Notes: generated by a model not told the origin, from the sequence alone. 64,000 nt of DNA from Amycolatopsis oliviviridis (GCF_014654365.1 NZ_BNAY01000001.1:124001-188000), one strand, 5' to 3'; positions 39,600 to 48,576 are shown, numbered from the stretch's first letter. Program-made: numbers and translations.

Positions 39600-40484
39600 T
39601 TACTGGTTTACGGGAGCCGCAAGCCTTTCATGGCCGGCCGCCCACGACGCCAACAGGGCCAGACCGTCCGCGGTCGCCGTGCCGGAGGCCGCGGTGTAGA
39701 CGGTCAGGAGCAGGCCGGGGTCGGCAGGCAGCTCCATCGATTCGACGTCCAGGTCGAGCCGGCCCACTACCGGATGGTGCAGGCGCTTGCGCCCGGACCG
39801 GTGAAGGCGAACGTCCTGAGATGCCCACCGCTGCCGAAATAGGTCACTGCGTGTCGACAATTCACCGACCAGGGCGATCAGCTCCTCGTCGTGCGGATTG
39901 CGGCCGGCTTCCATGCGTAGCTTCGCGGCCACATCGGAGGCGATGCGGTCATAGTCGACGAAGAACGTCTCTGCCGCTTCGGGCTCCAGGTACACGAACC
40001 GTGCGGTGTTCGCCGGCCGTCGTGTGTCGGCCAGTACCGGTGAATACAGCGCGCGGGCAAGGTGATTCATGGCCAGCACGTCGTAACGGCCATTGCAAAT
40101 CCACGTCGGCGCATTGGTTATGGCGTCGAGCACTTGCTGAAGTGCCGGGCGCGCCGTCGCGGCGGGACGCCGACGGCGTGGACCGCCGGGTGCCCTGGAC
40201 TGCCGCGCGAGGTGGAAGAGGTGATCGCGCTCGGCCTCGTCGAGGTGCAAGGCGGAGGCCAACGCGTCGAGCACCCCGTCGGAGGCGCCGGCGAGGCTGC
40301 CGCGCTCCATCCGCACGTAATAGTCGACCGACACCCCTGCCAGGAGGGCCACCTCTTCGCGACGCAGGCCTTTGACCCGGCGGTTGCCGCCATAGGCGGG
40401 CAGACCGGCCCGCTCGGGGGTTATCCGCGCGCGACGCGAGCGCAGGAATTCCTTGATCTCGGTGCGCGGATCGATCTTGGCCAC
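39600..40484 (-). CDS. XRE-family regulator with MmyB-like ligand domain
   Basis: 294 residues from GTG or ATG at 40484. The N-terminal HTH reads LRSRRARITPERAGLPAYGG, VKGLRREEVALLAGVSVDYY and VRMERGSLAGASDGVLDALA. The rest is an MmyB-type domain (FVDYDRIASDVAAKLRMEAG, then LRMEAG ... ELSTRSDLFRQRWASQDVRL and a hydrophobic pocket), which binds fatty-acid-like ligands in characterised members. Such regulators usually control an adjacent dehydrogenase gene. Here the dehydrogenase lies immediately upstream on the same strand (53 bases apart), so autoregulation of a two-gene operon is likely. Confidence 0.9.
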   Translation of the reverse strand: MAKIDPRTEIKEFLRSRRARITPERAGLPAYGGNRRVKGLRREEVALLAGVSVDYYVRMERGSLAGASDGVLDALASALHLDEAERDHLFHLARQSRAPGGPRRRRPAATARPALQQVLDAITNAPTWICNGRYDVLAMNHLARALYSPVLADTRRPANTARFVYLEPEAAETFFVDYDRIASDVAAKLRMEAGRNPHDEELIALVGELSTRSDLFRQRWASQDVRLHRSGRKRLHHPVVGRLDLDVESMELPADPGLLLTVYTAASGTATADGLALLASWAAGHERLAAPVNQ

Positions 40485-40537
40485 CCCTCCACTGTAGGCA
40501 CCGCCCGCAGGTGGAGGGAGGTTCTGTCGGTACCCCC

Positions 40538-41341
40538 CTAGGTCCCTGACGCGGTCGTGGCGATGCCGCCGTCGACCGGGACGATGGTGCCCGTGAGGTA
40601 GGACCCGGCCCGGCTGGCGAGGAACACGGCGATGCCTGCCATGTCGTCGTCGCGGCCGAGCCTCCGCAGAGGGGCTTTCGCCGCGATCGTGTCACCGAGG
40701 GCATCGAGCGTGGACGCCATCATCCGCGACGGGAACGGTCCTGGGGCCACCGCGTTCACCGTGACGTGCTGGGGGCCCAGCTCCCTGGCCAGCACCCTGG
40801 TGAGTTGATGGAGTGCCGCTTTGCTGCCGGCGTAGGAATAATTGGGGGACTCGGCGACGTGGACGGCGGCGATACTGCCGATGTTGATGATCCGCGCGGG
40901 ATCATCGGCGGTGCCCGCCCTGCGAAGCGCGGGGAGCAGTGCCTGCACCAGCCAGAACGGCGACTTGAGGTTGAGGTCGATCACTGCGTCCCAGGCCTCG
41001 TCCGGGAACGTCTCCAGCGGCTCGCGCCACATCGCTCCCGCGTTGTTGACGAGGATGTCGAGGCGTTCCGAGCCGGCTTTGACAAGATCGGCGAGGCGCC
41101 GGCACTCGTCGTGCCTGGACAGGTCGGCGGGAATTGCTTGAACGTCGCCGAATTCGGACAGCAGATGCTGTGCCTCAGCGCACGCATCCGCCTTGCGTGA
41201 GCTGACGACGACGCGAGCGCCCGCCTGCAAAAGGCCGCGCGCCATCATCATTCCGATGCCGCTGGTGCCGCCGGTGACAAGTGCGTACTTCCCGCTCAGA
41301 TCGAAAAGATCTGCGTGAGGGGTGGACTGGTTGTCCGCCAT
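40538..41341 (-). CDS. Short-chain dehydrogenase/reductase
   Basis: 267 residues from ATG 41341, chosen because GAAGGAAC precedes it. An upstream in-frame start at 41437 lacks a ribosome site. It is a classical SDR: cofactor motif TGGTSGIG (residues about 21-28), NNAG near 100, catalytic Ser in NIGSIAAV, Tyr and Lys in YSYAGSK, and the C-terminal PGPFPSRM and GSYLTGTIVPVDGG. The Arg in SSRKAD after strand 2 favours NADP(H). The substrate is unknown; glucose or gluconate 5-dehydrogenase-like family members are the nearest in pattern. It is co-transcribed with the MmyB-type regulator. Confidence 0.9.
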   Translation of the reverse strand: MADNQSTPHADLFDLSGKYALVTGGTSGIGMMMARGLLQAGARVVVSSRKADACAEAQHLLSEFGDVQAIPADLSRHDECRRLADLVKAGSERLDILVNNAGAMWREPLETFPDEAWDAVIDLNLKSPFWLVQALLPALRRAGTADDPARIINIGSIAAVHVAESPNYSYAGSKAALHQLTRVLARELGPQHVTVNAVAPGPFPSRMMASTLDALGDTIAAKAPLRRLGRDDDMAGIAVFLASRAGSYLTGTIVPVDGGIATTASGT

Positions 41342-41648
41342 TGGTTTTCGTTCCTTCTGTCGTGGAAGCCGATGGGGTAACGCCGCAGCGCGTTCCCCTT
41401 GAGTGTTGTCGGAGCTTTCGTTCCGAAGCCGACTCAAACAGGTTCACAGGTGTCGTGGACGTCTGGGAGACCCTGCTGATTCAGGTACTGTGAGAGCCCC
41501 TTTGCTCGCTGGCGCCGCTGGATCGCCGCTCAGCCCAGCCTGGCGACCCTGTGCCGCTGCTGCCGAAGTTGACGCCGGATGGCTGCTAGCCGACGCCGGA
41601 CGCAACGACGACCATGACGTTGTCGCAACAATGATTGAAGGAGCACTT
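41342..41648. other. Intergenic region upstream of the dehydrogenase
   Basis: About 307 bases without a convincing gene. It should contain the promoter of the leftward dehydrogenase-regulator operon and of the small rightward gene at 41649. No inverted repeat or clear promoter hexamers stood out. Confidence 0.3.
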
Positions 41649-41855
41649 GTGGATGATCTGAGCAACCGCGTCGGACGGCTCGATGCTGAGGCCGATTACG
41701 CGGCACGCACTTTTGACCACGCGAACTCGAGATTCACGCAGGCCCACGAGAAGCAGGAAGAGTGTGAGCACTTGCGAACGGCCGCACTCGCACTCAACGC
41801 GCTCGGGAACATTCGACTTGCGCAATCGATGCTCCTGAATAGGTGCAATAGCTGA
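41649..41855 (+). CDS. Small hypothetical helical protein
   Basis: 68 residues from GTG 41649, preceded by AAGGAG with a 6-base gap, an excellent ribosome site and the main reason for the call. The sequence VDDLSNRVGRLDAEADYAAR then TFDHANSRFTQAHEKQEECE is charged and likely to form a helix or coiled coil, ending LALNALGNIRLAQSMLLNRC. The family was not recognised. Codon usage is only moderately GC-biased, and the gene may belong to the accessory DNA between the dehydrogenase operon and the NRPS cluster. The 237 bases after it hold no gene. Confidence 0.45.
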   Translation: MDDLSNRVGRLDAEADYAARTFDHANSRFTQAHEKQEECEHLRTAALALNALGNIRLAQSMLLNRCNS

Positions 41856-42092
41856 CCTGCCACTCTGATGACGAGTAGGAAGCAGAGGAGAGCAACTGCC
41901 CGCCGTGGCGAGTCTGCTCACTGACGGAGCGCTCAACTGCGCGGGCGTCGGTTGCGCTGTCGTCAGGCGCACCTAGGCGTGTCACAGTCGCGCGCAAGCG
42001 ACGACAGCCCGGGGCGCCAGAGAGCATGTTCAGCGAACGCGTTCTCGTGGAGTCGACCGCACCACCGCGATCGCGCACTGGCGTCGTCGGCG

Positions 42093-42764
42093 TTAGCCAT
42101 CGGCGCGTGGCCGGCAGTGGGGCGCTGAGGGCAGGCGGTCCATCAGGCCCGCCATCGCGCGGTAGTGGGCGCTCGCCCGCGTGCCGAACGATCGTCGTAC
42201 CTGTTCGCGGACCTCGGTGCTCTGCTCCTGGCTGAGCTTGAACATGCCCTCCGTACCGGTCACATGGACGCGGAACGCGCCGACGGCGGGCAGGATCTCG
42301 CGGAAGTAGCCGATCGACTCGGTCATGTCCCAGTCGCTGCCGAACCGGCTCTCGAGGGTACGCACCGTGGCCATGACCACGTCGAGTGTCTCCTCGATCG
42401 GTTCGATCTTCTGGACGGTCCCGCGCACGTGGACCGAGGTGAAGTTCCAGGTCGGCGCCGCCGGGGTGTACCCGTAGATCGTCGGTGTCACGTATCCATG
42501 CGGTCCGGTGAACGTCAGCAGCGCGACGCCGCCGTCCGCCAGCGCCGACCAGTGCGGGTTGTGCCGGTTCACGTGGCACAACAGGACACTGCCCGTCAGG
42601 TCGGCCGAACCGGTGTCGAACGCCTCCGCGATCGCCGCGAGGTGGGTGGCGAACGGGGCCTCTCCCGGCGGGCCGTTGCTCGTCAGCAGCGCCAGCGGGT
42701 TGTTCCTGATGACCTCGATCATCCACGACGTGTCGGGCGGGCGGTACGGACGAGGTACGAACAT
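42093..42764 (-). CDS. FMN-binding PaiB-type protein
   Basis: 223 residues from ATG 42764, chosen because GGGAG lies 6 bases upstream and homologs start MFVPxxYRPPD. ATGs at 42770 and 42788 are alternatives. It shows the split-barrel PaiB signature: MFVPRPYRPPDTSWMIEVIR, NNPLALLTSNGPPGEAPFAT then HLCHV-like VLLCHVNRHNPHWSAL, and PTWNFTSVHVRGTVQKIE. The C-terminus has FKLSQEQSTEVREQVRRS. Family members are annotated as transcriptional regulators, but the fold is an FMN-dependent barrel. It is the last gene of the leftward NRPS-side operon, so it may be a tailoring flavoprotein or a local regulator. Confidence 0.85.
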   Translation of the reverse strand: MFVPRPYRPPDTSWMIEVIRNNPLALLTSNGPPGEAPFATHLAAIAEAFDTGSADLTGSVLLCHVNRHNPHWSALADGGVALLTFTGPHGYVTPTIYGYTPAAPTWNFTSVHVRGTVQKIEPIEETLDVVMATVRTLESRFGSDWDMTESIGYFREILPAVGAFRVHVTGTEGMFKLSQEQSTEVREQVRRSFGTRASAHYRAMAGLMDRLPSAPHCRPRADG

Positions 42765-42784
42765 CGGCATCTCCCGGCAGTGGC

Positions 42785-44302
42785 TCATCGTGGCAGGGCC
42801 GCGCCGAACCAGGTTGTGAGGGCGGTCCGGAGCGCGGCGGTGTCGGGCGCGCCGTCGGTGGCGGCCGCCCAGGCGACATGGCCGTCGGGGCGGACGAGGA
42901 GCGCGGCGGGAGCGGGGATCTCGCCGCACCCCGGGACGGGCCAATGGCCGTCCTCGCTTCGCGCCTCGACGAGATCGACGCGGCCGGCCCAGTCCTCGGC
43001 GGCCGCCGCCACGTCGGCGTTGCCCCGCAGGTCGAGCAGTACGGGACGGGCGGCGTGCAGCAGCTCGTGGAGACGGGCGGTGCCCTCGTGCGTCTTGAGG
43101 TCGGCGTCGGGCACCCGGCGGCCGGCCAGCGGGTGATCGCCGTCTGCCGGGTACCGGATGTCCAGCGCGGTGAGCATGCCGCGCAGATACCGGTTGACGT
43201 CCTCGAATTCGACGAGCGAGGCGAACACGTCACGCAGCGCGTCCGTCTGGGCGCCGGGGCGGACCAGCGCCACCTGGGCCTGGACGTTACGCAGGACGCG
43301 CGCACCCACGGCGTGGCGCTCGTCGTGGTAGCTGTCCAGCAGGGTGTCCGGCGCCTCGCCGCGCACCACCGAGGCGAGCTTCCACCCGAGGTTGACCGCG
43401 TCCTGGACACCCACGTTCAGCCCCTGCCCGCCGGACGGGTAGTGGATGTGCGCGGCGTCGCCCGCGAGCAGCACCCTGCCCTCCCGGTACCGCGCGGCCT
43501 GCCGTGCGGCGTCGCTGAACCGGGAGACCCACTGCGGGTCGCACATTCCCCAGTCCGTGCCCACGAGCCTGAACAGCGACTCCCGGAGCTGCTCGAACGT
43601 CGCGGGCTCGTCGCGGTCCGGGAGACGGTCGAACTCGGAGGTGATGACCCGATGCCAGCCCGGCTCCAACGCGAACACCGAGACGTGGCCGCCCGGACCG
43701 CGCCGCATGAAGATGTAGTCCTCGGGCAGCCCGGGGAGCCGGACGTCGCCGAGCAGCCCGGCCATCGTCGCCGGAGTGCCGGGAAAGGCGATGCCCGACA
43801 GCTTGCGCACCGTGCTGCGGCCGCCGTCGCAGCCCACAAGGTAGCGGGCGCGCAGGGGAGTGGGTGCCGCGCCCGCCGTGCTCAGGTCGACGGTCACGCC
43901 GGCGTCGTCCTGGCGGATCCCGCTCACCTCCGACAACCAGCGCACCCGCACGCCGAGCTCGGCGGCCCACTCCTCCAGGAGCCGCTCGATGGCGGACTGC
44001 GGGAGGTTCAGCGGGTAGGCGTGCCGGGACTCGGACTCGTCGAAGTCCAGCCACAGCCCCGAGAAGTGGCTTACCGGCTGTCGTTCGCCGGCCGCCAGGA
44101 ACCGGTCCAGGACACCGCGCTGATCAAGGATCTCCAGGGTGCGGGCGTGCATCCCGCCTGCTCGCGACTCGCCCGTCCGGCCCGCGAGCCGGTCGGCCAC
44201 CACCACCTCGACGCCCGCCAGCCGCAGCTCACAGGAGAGCATCAGGCCGGTCGCCCCGGCGCCCGCGATCACCACGTCCGTGTCCATCCCGGCGTCTCCC
44301 AT
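42785..44302 (-). CDS. FAD-dependent aromatic hydroxylase-type monooxygenase
   Basis: 505 residues from 44302 (GGAGGGAACC before it), or 500 from ATG 44287. The FAD motifs are complete: VVIAGAGATGLMLSCELRLA, the DG motif GCDGGRSTVRKLSG and the GD motif RVLLAGDAAHIHYPSGGQGL then NVGVQDAVNLGWKL. The C-terminal 130 residues form the thioredoxin-like domain typical of phenol- and polyketide-hydroxylases (PgaE/RdmE/MHPC group). It should use NAD(P)H and oxygen to hydroxylate or epoxidise an aromatic or polyene-type substrate. Within this operon it probably acts on the acyl starter or the peptide; the substrate is unknown. Confidence 0.88.
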   Translation of the reverse strand: MGDAGMDTDVVIAGAGATGLMLSCELRLAGVEVVVADRLAGRTGESRAGGMHARTLEILDQRGVLDRFLAAGERQPVSHFSGLWLDFDESESRHAYPLNLPQSAIERLLEEWAAELGVRVRWLSEVSGIRQDDAGVTVDLSTAGAAPTPLRARYLVGCDGGRSTVRKLSGIAFPGTPATMAGLLGDVRLPGLPEDYIFMRRGPGGHVSVFALEPGWHRVITSEFDRLPDRDEPATFEQLRESLFRLVGTDWGMCDPQWVSRFSDAARQAARYREGRVLLAGDAAHIHYPSGGQGLNVGVQDAVNLGWKLASVVRGEAPDTLLDSYHDERHAVGARVLRNVQAQVALVRPGAQTDALRDVFASLVEFEDVNRYLRGMLTALDIRYPADGDHPLAGRRVPDADLKTHEGTARLHELLHAARPVLLDLRGNADVAAAAEDWAGRVDLVEARSEDGHWPVPGCGEIPAPAALLVRPDGHVAWAAATDGAPDTAALRTALTTWFGAALPR

Positions 44303-44333
44303 GTTGGTTCCCTCCGTCCACCGCCCGGGCCGC

Positions 44334-45500
44334 TCAGAGCGGGTTCACGCGGTACATCGGGAAGTACGATCCGATCCGTCCATTCGCGTAGTCGTCGGCC
44401 AGCTCGGGCACCCGGTCGAAGTCGTAGACCACGTCCGAGCCCTTCGGTGCGATCCAGCCCTCGGCCTCCTGGAAGTCCCGGATTCCGGGTGACTCCGGCA
44501 GCCGCCACACGTGCGTGTTCACGTGGATGTGGCGGGCGATGGCCTCGGCGCCACGCAGATGCGACAGGCGCATCCCGGCCTTCCAACCGCACGTGGTGAC
44601 GACTCCCTCGCGGCCGAGCGCCTTGAGGGTGACGTCGTACAGGGGCTCGCCGATGTTGTCCACGAAGATCGCCACCCCGTTGCCGTCACCGAGGTTTCCG
44701 ATGACTTCGAGGAAGTTCTCGACCGAGGTGCGGCGCCGCTCGTACCGGTCCCGGTCGGTCCCTTCGCGCCTGCCGGGCAGCGCCAGGTCGGGAAACTCGC
44801 GGCGGTCCACGGGCGTGATGCCGTGCTCCCGCAGGAGCGCGACGCGCTCGTCCGAGCCTGCCGCCATCGCCACCCGGAAGCCGGCCCGTTTGGCCAGCGT
44901 CAGCTCGGCGAACGACACGCCGCCGCCCCACCCGAACACCAGATGGTTCGCCGGATCGTCGTCGGCCACCTGCGTCCGCCAGCACCCGAACGCCTTGCGC
45001 CAGTTGTCCCATGCGGTGAAGTACCGCCCGTACGAGGCCCACTGGGACAGGGAGTACGCCGTGCTGTCCGGAACCGGCAGCAGCAGCCGTGCGTTCACCT
45101 TCGACCGCTTGGCCAGCAGCCCGACGGTGCCGGGGCAGTCGTAGGCGTACACGAGTTCGGCGTAGCCGAAGCGGTCGAGCCTGCCGAACGGCATGACCAG
45201 GCAGAGGTCGCCTTCCCGGATCCGGACGGCTCCGCGGTCCGCGTGGACCCCGAGCACGCGCACCACACCCATGTTGCCGAGGACCACCGGGTCTTCGCCG
45301 CGGCTGGTGCACACGTCGATCGGCGAACGGGCCAGCGCGTGGCCGATATTGGCCTCCCAGGAACCGAGGATCGGCTCCACCAGCGCCTCACCCTCCTCCA
45401 GCGGGGCGAAGGTGAACCGGTCGCGCCGCGGCACGCCCCCGCGGTCTCGCGCGCCGGACACCGCACCGGAGTCCAGGACCCAGGCATCTGACGAGTAGAT
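44334..45500 (-). CDS. Medium-chain dehydrogenase/reductase-like protein
   Basis: About 389 residues. The body follows the zinc-type alcohol dehydrogenase/quinone reductase superfamily: a GroES-like start (LEEGEALVEPILGSWEANIG ... VVLGNMGVVRVLGVHADRGA), the Rossmann motif LVFGWGGGVSFAELTLAKRA and VAIFVDNIGEPLYDVTLKAL. No full set of structural-zinc Cys is visible. The start is unclear: GGGAGG lies 5 bases before an ATC codon at 45500, while GTG 45461 and an ATG at 45599 (inside the upstream gene) are the canonical choices. It sits between the KAS III and monooxygenase genes and may reduce an enoyl or keto intermediate of the starter acid. Confidence 0.75.
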   Translation of the reverse strand: MYSSDAWVLDSGAVSGARDRGGVPRRDRFTFAPLEEGEALVEPILGSWEANIGHALARSPIDVCTSRGEDPVVLGNMGVVRVLGVHADRGAVRIREGDLCLVMPFGRLDRFGYAELVYAYDCPGTVGLLAKRSKVNARLLLPVPDSTAYSLSQWASYGRYFTAWDNWRKAFGCWRTQVADDDPANHLVFGWGGGVSFAELTLAKRAGFRVAMAAGSDERVALLREHGITPVDRREFPDLALPGRREGTDRDRYERRRTSVENFLEVIGNLGDGNGVAIFVDNIGEPLYDVTLKALGREGVVTTCGWKAGMRLSHLRGAEAIARHIHVNTHVWRLPESPGIRDFQEAEGWIAPKGSDVVYDFDRVPELADDYANGRIGSYFPMYRVNPL

Positions 45501-45531
45501 GGCGACCTCCCGTGATCGAGAACCCGCGCGG

Positions 45532-46470
45532 TCAGGGGTTCGTGGCGTCCGGCACCCGGTAGTCCACCGAGACCCCGCCCCACGCCTCACCGGCGCCATA
45601 GGTCACGGCACCGAGTCGTCCCGCGGTGGGGAGCGAGCCGGTATCGAGCTCCTCGGCGAACGCCAGCGGAATCGAGGCGGCCGACGTGTTCGCGACGTTC
45701 GCGATCCGGTTCACGAAACGCACGCCGAGATGGGCGGTGATCCCGCGGACCTGTTCCAGGATGCGGGTGTTCGCCTGGTGGCCGACCAGGACGGTCGGCG
45801 CGGGGCCGTGGTCGAACAGGTACTGCGCCGACTCCGACATCCGGCGCACCGCGTGGACGAACACCTGCGCTCCGTCGAGGTGGACGCCGCCCGCGTCCTT
45901 CTCCCGGATGAGCCCGTCCTGGGTGCCGTCGCAGCCGGCGACCTGGCAGAAGCCCGTGAACTCCGCGCGGTTCTCCAGCAGGACGGTCGCGCAGCCGTCG
46001 GCGAAGAGGAACGCGGTCTTCTCGTCCGTCCGGTCGATCATCCGGGACATGGCCTCCACCGCGCACACCAGGACCGACCGCGCCTGGCCGGCGTCACAGA
46101 GCGCGAGCCCGGAGATCAGCCCGTAGACGAAGCCGCAGCAGGCCGCGTTCATGTCGAAGGTGAGCACCGAAGGCCCCAGCCCGGCGAGGTGCGCCACCTT
46201 CTGTGCGACACCGGGGAGGCGCTGCTCGGATGTGGTGCTGGCGACGATGAGGGCGCCGACCGAGAGCGGGTCGGTCATCCTGGAGACGATCGGCGCGCAG
46301 GCCTCGGCCGCCACCTCCACGAGCGGGGCGTCGTCCGGCAGCCAGGAACGGGACACGATGCCGGTGCGGCGCCGGATCCACTCGTCCGTGAGACCGATCG
46401 ACTCGAAGTGGTCGTTGGCGATCGTCCGGCCAGGCTTCGCGGTGGCGATGTCGACGATGCCCGCACTCAT
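45532..46470 (-). CDS. Beta-ketoacyl-ACP synthase III-like enzyme (KAS III)
   Basis: 312 residues. Fold and active site match FabH: Cys111 in NAACCGFVYGL, His231 in GHQANTRI and Asn261 in ANVANTSAASIP; Arg residues near the N-terminus (WIRRRTGI) could bind CoA. It should condense an acyl-CoA with malonyl-ACP, or act as an acyl transferase, as several secondary-metabolite KAS III enzymes do. The start codon overlaps the stop of the ACP gene (ATGA), so the two are coupled. Together they probably make or load the first acyl unit of the NRPS product. Confidence 0.92.
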   Translation of the reverse strand: MSAGIVDIATAKPGRTIANDHFESIGLTDEWIRRRTGIVSRSWLPDDAPLVEVAAEACAPIVSRMTDPLSVGALIVASTTSEQRLPGVAQKVAHLAGLGPSVLTFDMNAACCGFVYGLISGLALCDAGQARSVLVCAVEAMSRMIDRTDEKTAFLFADGCATVLLENRAEFTGFCQVAGCDGTQDGLIREKDAGGVHLDGAQVFVHAVRRMSESAQYLFDHGPAPTVLVGHQANTRILEQVRGITAHLGVRFVNRIANVANTSAASIPLAFAEELDTGSLPTAGRLGAVTYGAGEAWGGVSVDYRVPDATNP

Positions 46471-46715
46471 CCCTGGGACGCCAGCTTCGCGAAGTAGGTG
46501 CTGAAATCGTCGAGGAAGACGAAGCCCGCGGTCTTGTTCAGGTCGGCCTTGAGCTGGAGCGTGCGCTCCAGCTGTTCGTGCAGCTCGATCAGGTCGAGAG
46601 AATCGAGATCGAGCTCGGCGATCGGCCGGACGAGGTCGTCAGGGCCCAGCGACGGGTCACGTTCACGCAGTTTCGCCAGCATGGTGTTCGTGATACTGCT
46701 CTTGATTTCGTTCAT
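46467..46715 (-). CDS. Acyl carrier protein
   Basis: 82 residues from ATG 46715 (GGAG 5 bases upstream); a longer version from 46730 adds MDGEN. The phosphopantetheine site is Ser39 in ELDLDSLDLIEL. The sequence MNEIKSSITNTMLAKLRERD ... FVFLDDFSTYFAKLA has the usual four-helix ACP length. It heads the leftward operon. It should carry the intermediate made by the KAS III enzyme and could pass the acyl chain to the first condensation domain of the NRPS at 48605. Confidence 0.92.
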   Translation of the reverse strand: MNEIKSSITNTMLAKLRERDPSLGPDDLVRPIAELDLDSLDLIELHEQLERTLQLKADLNKTAGFVFLDDFSTYFAKLASQG

Positions 46716-47057
46716 GTTTTCTCCGTCCACATGACTGGGTACTCGAATTGCCTCGGTGGGGACGGGATTGGCTGAACCCGGATTTGAGCAGGCTCATTCA
46801 CGGGCCATTGTCCGGAAACAGTGGCACAGCACGCCGTCGGGGTACAAGCGAACGCGGGCGCCGGGGGTTTCGGCGATTCCGCGTCCTTTGCCGCACGGGC
46901 GGCAGGCTCATACGGTCCGCTATCGGGGCAGCGCCCTTTCCAAGGTGCCCGCGGGTGCCTGGTGTCCCGTCGACAGGACGCCGGTCGGCGACCGGTGTGA
47001 CCTGGCGAGTCATCCCGTTTCCTCCCCGAGTCCCCGTGATCTTTAAGGACGGTGGCA
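46716..47057. promoter_or_regulatory. Divergent promoter region of the NRPS cluster
   Basis: 342 bases between the leftward ACP operon and the rightward MbtH gene. No gene was seen; short frames on both strands look random. A palindrome CCGGTC-GGC-GACCGG lies at 46981-46995, about 63 bases before the MbtH start, and could be an operator or a leader hairpin. No promoter hexamers could be assigned with confidence. Confidence 0.4.
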
Positions 47058-47273
47058 GTGAGCACGAACCCCTTCGATGACGAGAACGGCCGCTTCTACG
47101 TCGTGATCAACGACGAGGATCAGCATTCCTTGTGGCCTGTCTTCGCCGAGGTGCCGGAAGGCTGGCGGGTGGTCTTCGGCGAGGCGGCGAGGGCCGAGTG
47201 CCTGGAGTACGTCGAGCGGAACTGGACCGACCTGCGCCCGAAGAGTTTGCGGGAAGCCATGGCGGTGGACTGA
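47058..47273 (+). CDS. MbtH-like protein
   Basis: 71 residues from GTG 47058; AAGGA lies 8 bases upstream (GTG 47052 would be too close to it). The sequence [20 protein letters not shown] then [20 protein letters not shown] and WTDLRPKSL carries all the hallmark residues: NPFDD, the Ser-Leu-Trp of HSLWP, GW and the WTDLRPxSL tail. MbtH proteins bind NRPS adenylation domains and are often needed for their solubility or activity. It is the first gene of the rightward biosynthetic operon, as usual. Confidence 0.97.
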   Translation: MSTNPFDDENGRFYVVINDEDQHSLWPVFAEVPEGWRVVFGEAARAECLEYVERNWTDLRPKSLREAMAVD

Positions 47274-47388
47274 CCGCTCGGCCGTCCGGACACTCGTCAA
47301 TTCGGAACAGGTACTGATCAATCCGACGGTGGCGCCGGTTTCCGCGTCCATCGAATCCATGGGAACAGCGGCCCGGTAAGAGAGGGCA

Positions 47389-48576
47389 ATGTACGACGTA
47401 ATTGTCATTGGTGCCCGGTGTGCGGGCTCGCCGGCGGCCATGCTGTTCGCCCGGCAGGGGTATCGCGTCGCGCTTTTCGAGAAGGCGCGGTTCCCCCGGG
47501 ACACGCTGTCCTCGCACTACATCCACCAGCCGGGGGTGGCGCTCCTCGACCGGTGGGGGCTGCTCGACGAGCTCCGCGCGGCGGGCTGTCAGCCGATCGA
47601 TCACCAGAGCTATACGGCGCCCGGGGTTCGGCTGGACGGCTTCTCCCTGCCGGTCGACGGTCACCGGACGACCTACGCGCCGAGGCGGTACGTGCTCGAC
47701 CCGATCCTCGCGGCCGGTGCCGTGCGGTCCGGCGTGGAGTTCAGGGATTCCTGCACGGTCGACGACCTGGTGTTCGAGAACGACCGGGTGGTCGGCGTGC
47801 GGTACACGACGCCCGGCGGCGCCGCGGCGACGGACCGGGCGCGGCTGGTCGTCGGAGCGGACGGCATGCGGTCATTGGTGGCCCGCGAGACCGGTGCGCG
47901 GAAGGTCATCGAGCACCCGCGGCTGACCTGCACCTACTACAGCTACTGGGCCGGGGTCCCCGCGCACTTCGAGCTCTACGAGCGGCCGGGGCGCTGGATC
48001 GGCCTCACTCCCACCAACGACGACCTCACGCTGATCATGACCTACTTCCCGCAGAGCGAATTCCCTGACGTGCGCGCCGCGGTGGAACCCGCCTACCTCG
48101 AAGCCGTCCGTGTCACGGCCCCCGAGTTGTACGAGCGGATGTCGGCGGGCACCCGCGTGGAGCAGTTGTACGGCACGGGGCACCAGGAGAACTTCTTCCG
48201 CAAGGCCTTCGGGCCCGGGTGGGTGCTGCTCGGTGACTCGGTGCACCACAAGGATTCCATCACCGCCCGCGGGATCACCGACGCCTTCATCCAGGCCCAG
48301 TCGCTCACCGACCACATCGGGGAGCGACTGCATGACGACAGGGCGCTCACGGCGGCGCTTTCGCGCTACGAGCGCGACCTGGACGACAAGTTCTACAACC
48401 TCTACCAGGCCGCGCTCAACGTGGCCGAGCTCAAACCCGAGAGGCAGTCGCAGATGCTGCGGAAGCTGGCCGGTCACCAGGAGCTGATCGACCGATATTT
48501 CTCGACGGTGTCGGGATCGTGCTCCTTCGACGACTTCTACAACAACGAACTCTTGGCGGTACTCGATCAGAGCTGA
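47389..48576 (+). CDS. FAD-dependent oxidoreductase (geranylgeranyl-reductase/monooxygenase-like)
   Basis: 395 residues from ATG 47389 (GAGAGGGC upstream). The FAD-binding motif MYDVIVIGARCAGSPAAMLF has the GxRxxG variant, with Glu in FEKARFPRDTLSSHYI. A DG motif (GADGMRSLVARETGA) and a GD motif (GWVLLGDSVHHKDSITARGI) follow. It lacks the Trp-containing WxWxIP motif of flavin halogenases, so a hydroxylase, desaturase or reductase is more likely. It lies between MbtH and the first NRPS and ends 28 bases before it. It probably acts on the starter acyl group or on a carrier-bound amino acid; the substrate is unknown. Confidence 0.85.
   Translation: MYDVIVIGARCAGSPAAMLFARQGYRVALFEKARFPRDTLSSHYIHQPGVALLDRWGLLDELRAAGCQPIDHQSYTAPGVRLDGFSLPVDGHRTTYAPRRYVLDPILAAGAVRSGVEFRDSCTVDDLVFENDRVVGVRYTTPGGAAATDRARLVVGADGMRSLVARETGARKVIEHPRLTCTYYSYWAGVPAHFELYERPGRWIGLTPTNDDLTLIMTYFPQSEFPDVRAAVEPAYLEAVRVTAPELYERMSAGTRVEQLYGTGHQENFFRKAFGPGWVLLGDSVHHKDSITARGITDAFIQAQSLTDHIGERLHDDRALTAALSRYERDLDDKFYNLYQAALNVAELKPERQSQMLRKLAGHQELIDRYFSTVSGSCSFDDFYNNELLAVLDQS

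Noticed and set aside
46712..47065. Overlapping short frames in the divergent NRPS promoter region
   Set aside because: No start signals, no motifs, and both strands are equally open; left as intergenic.
47389..48576. Flavin-dependent halogenase
   Set aside because: The WxWxIP motif of halogenases is absent; called a general FAD oxidoreductase.
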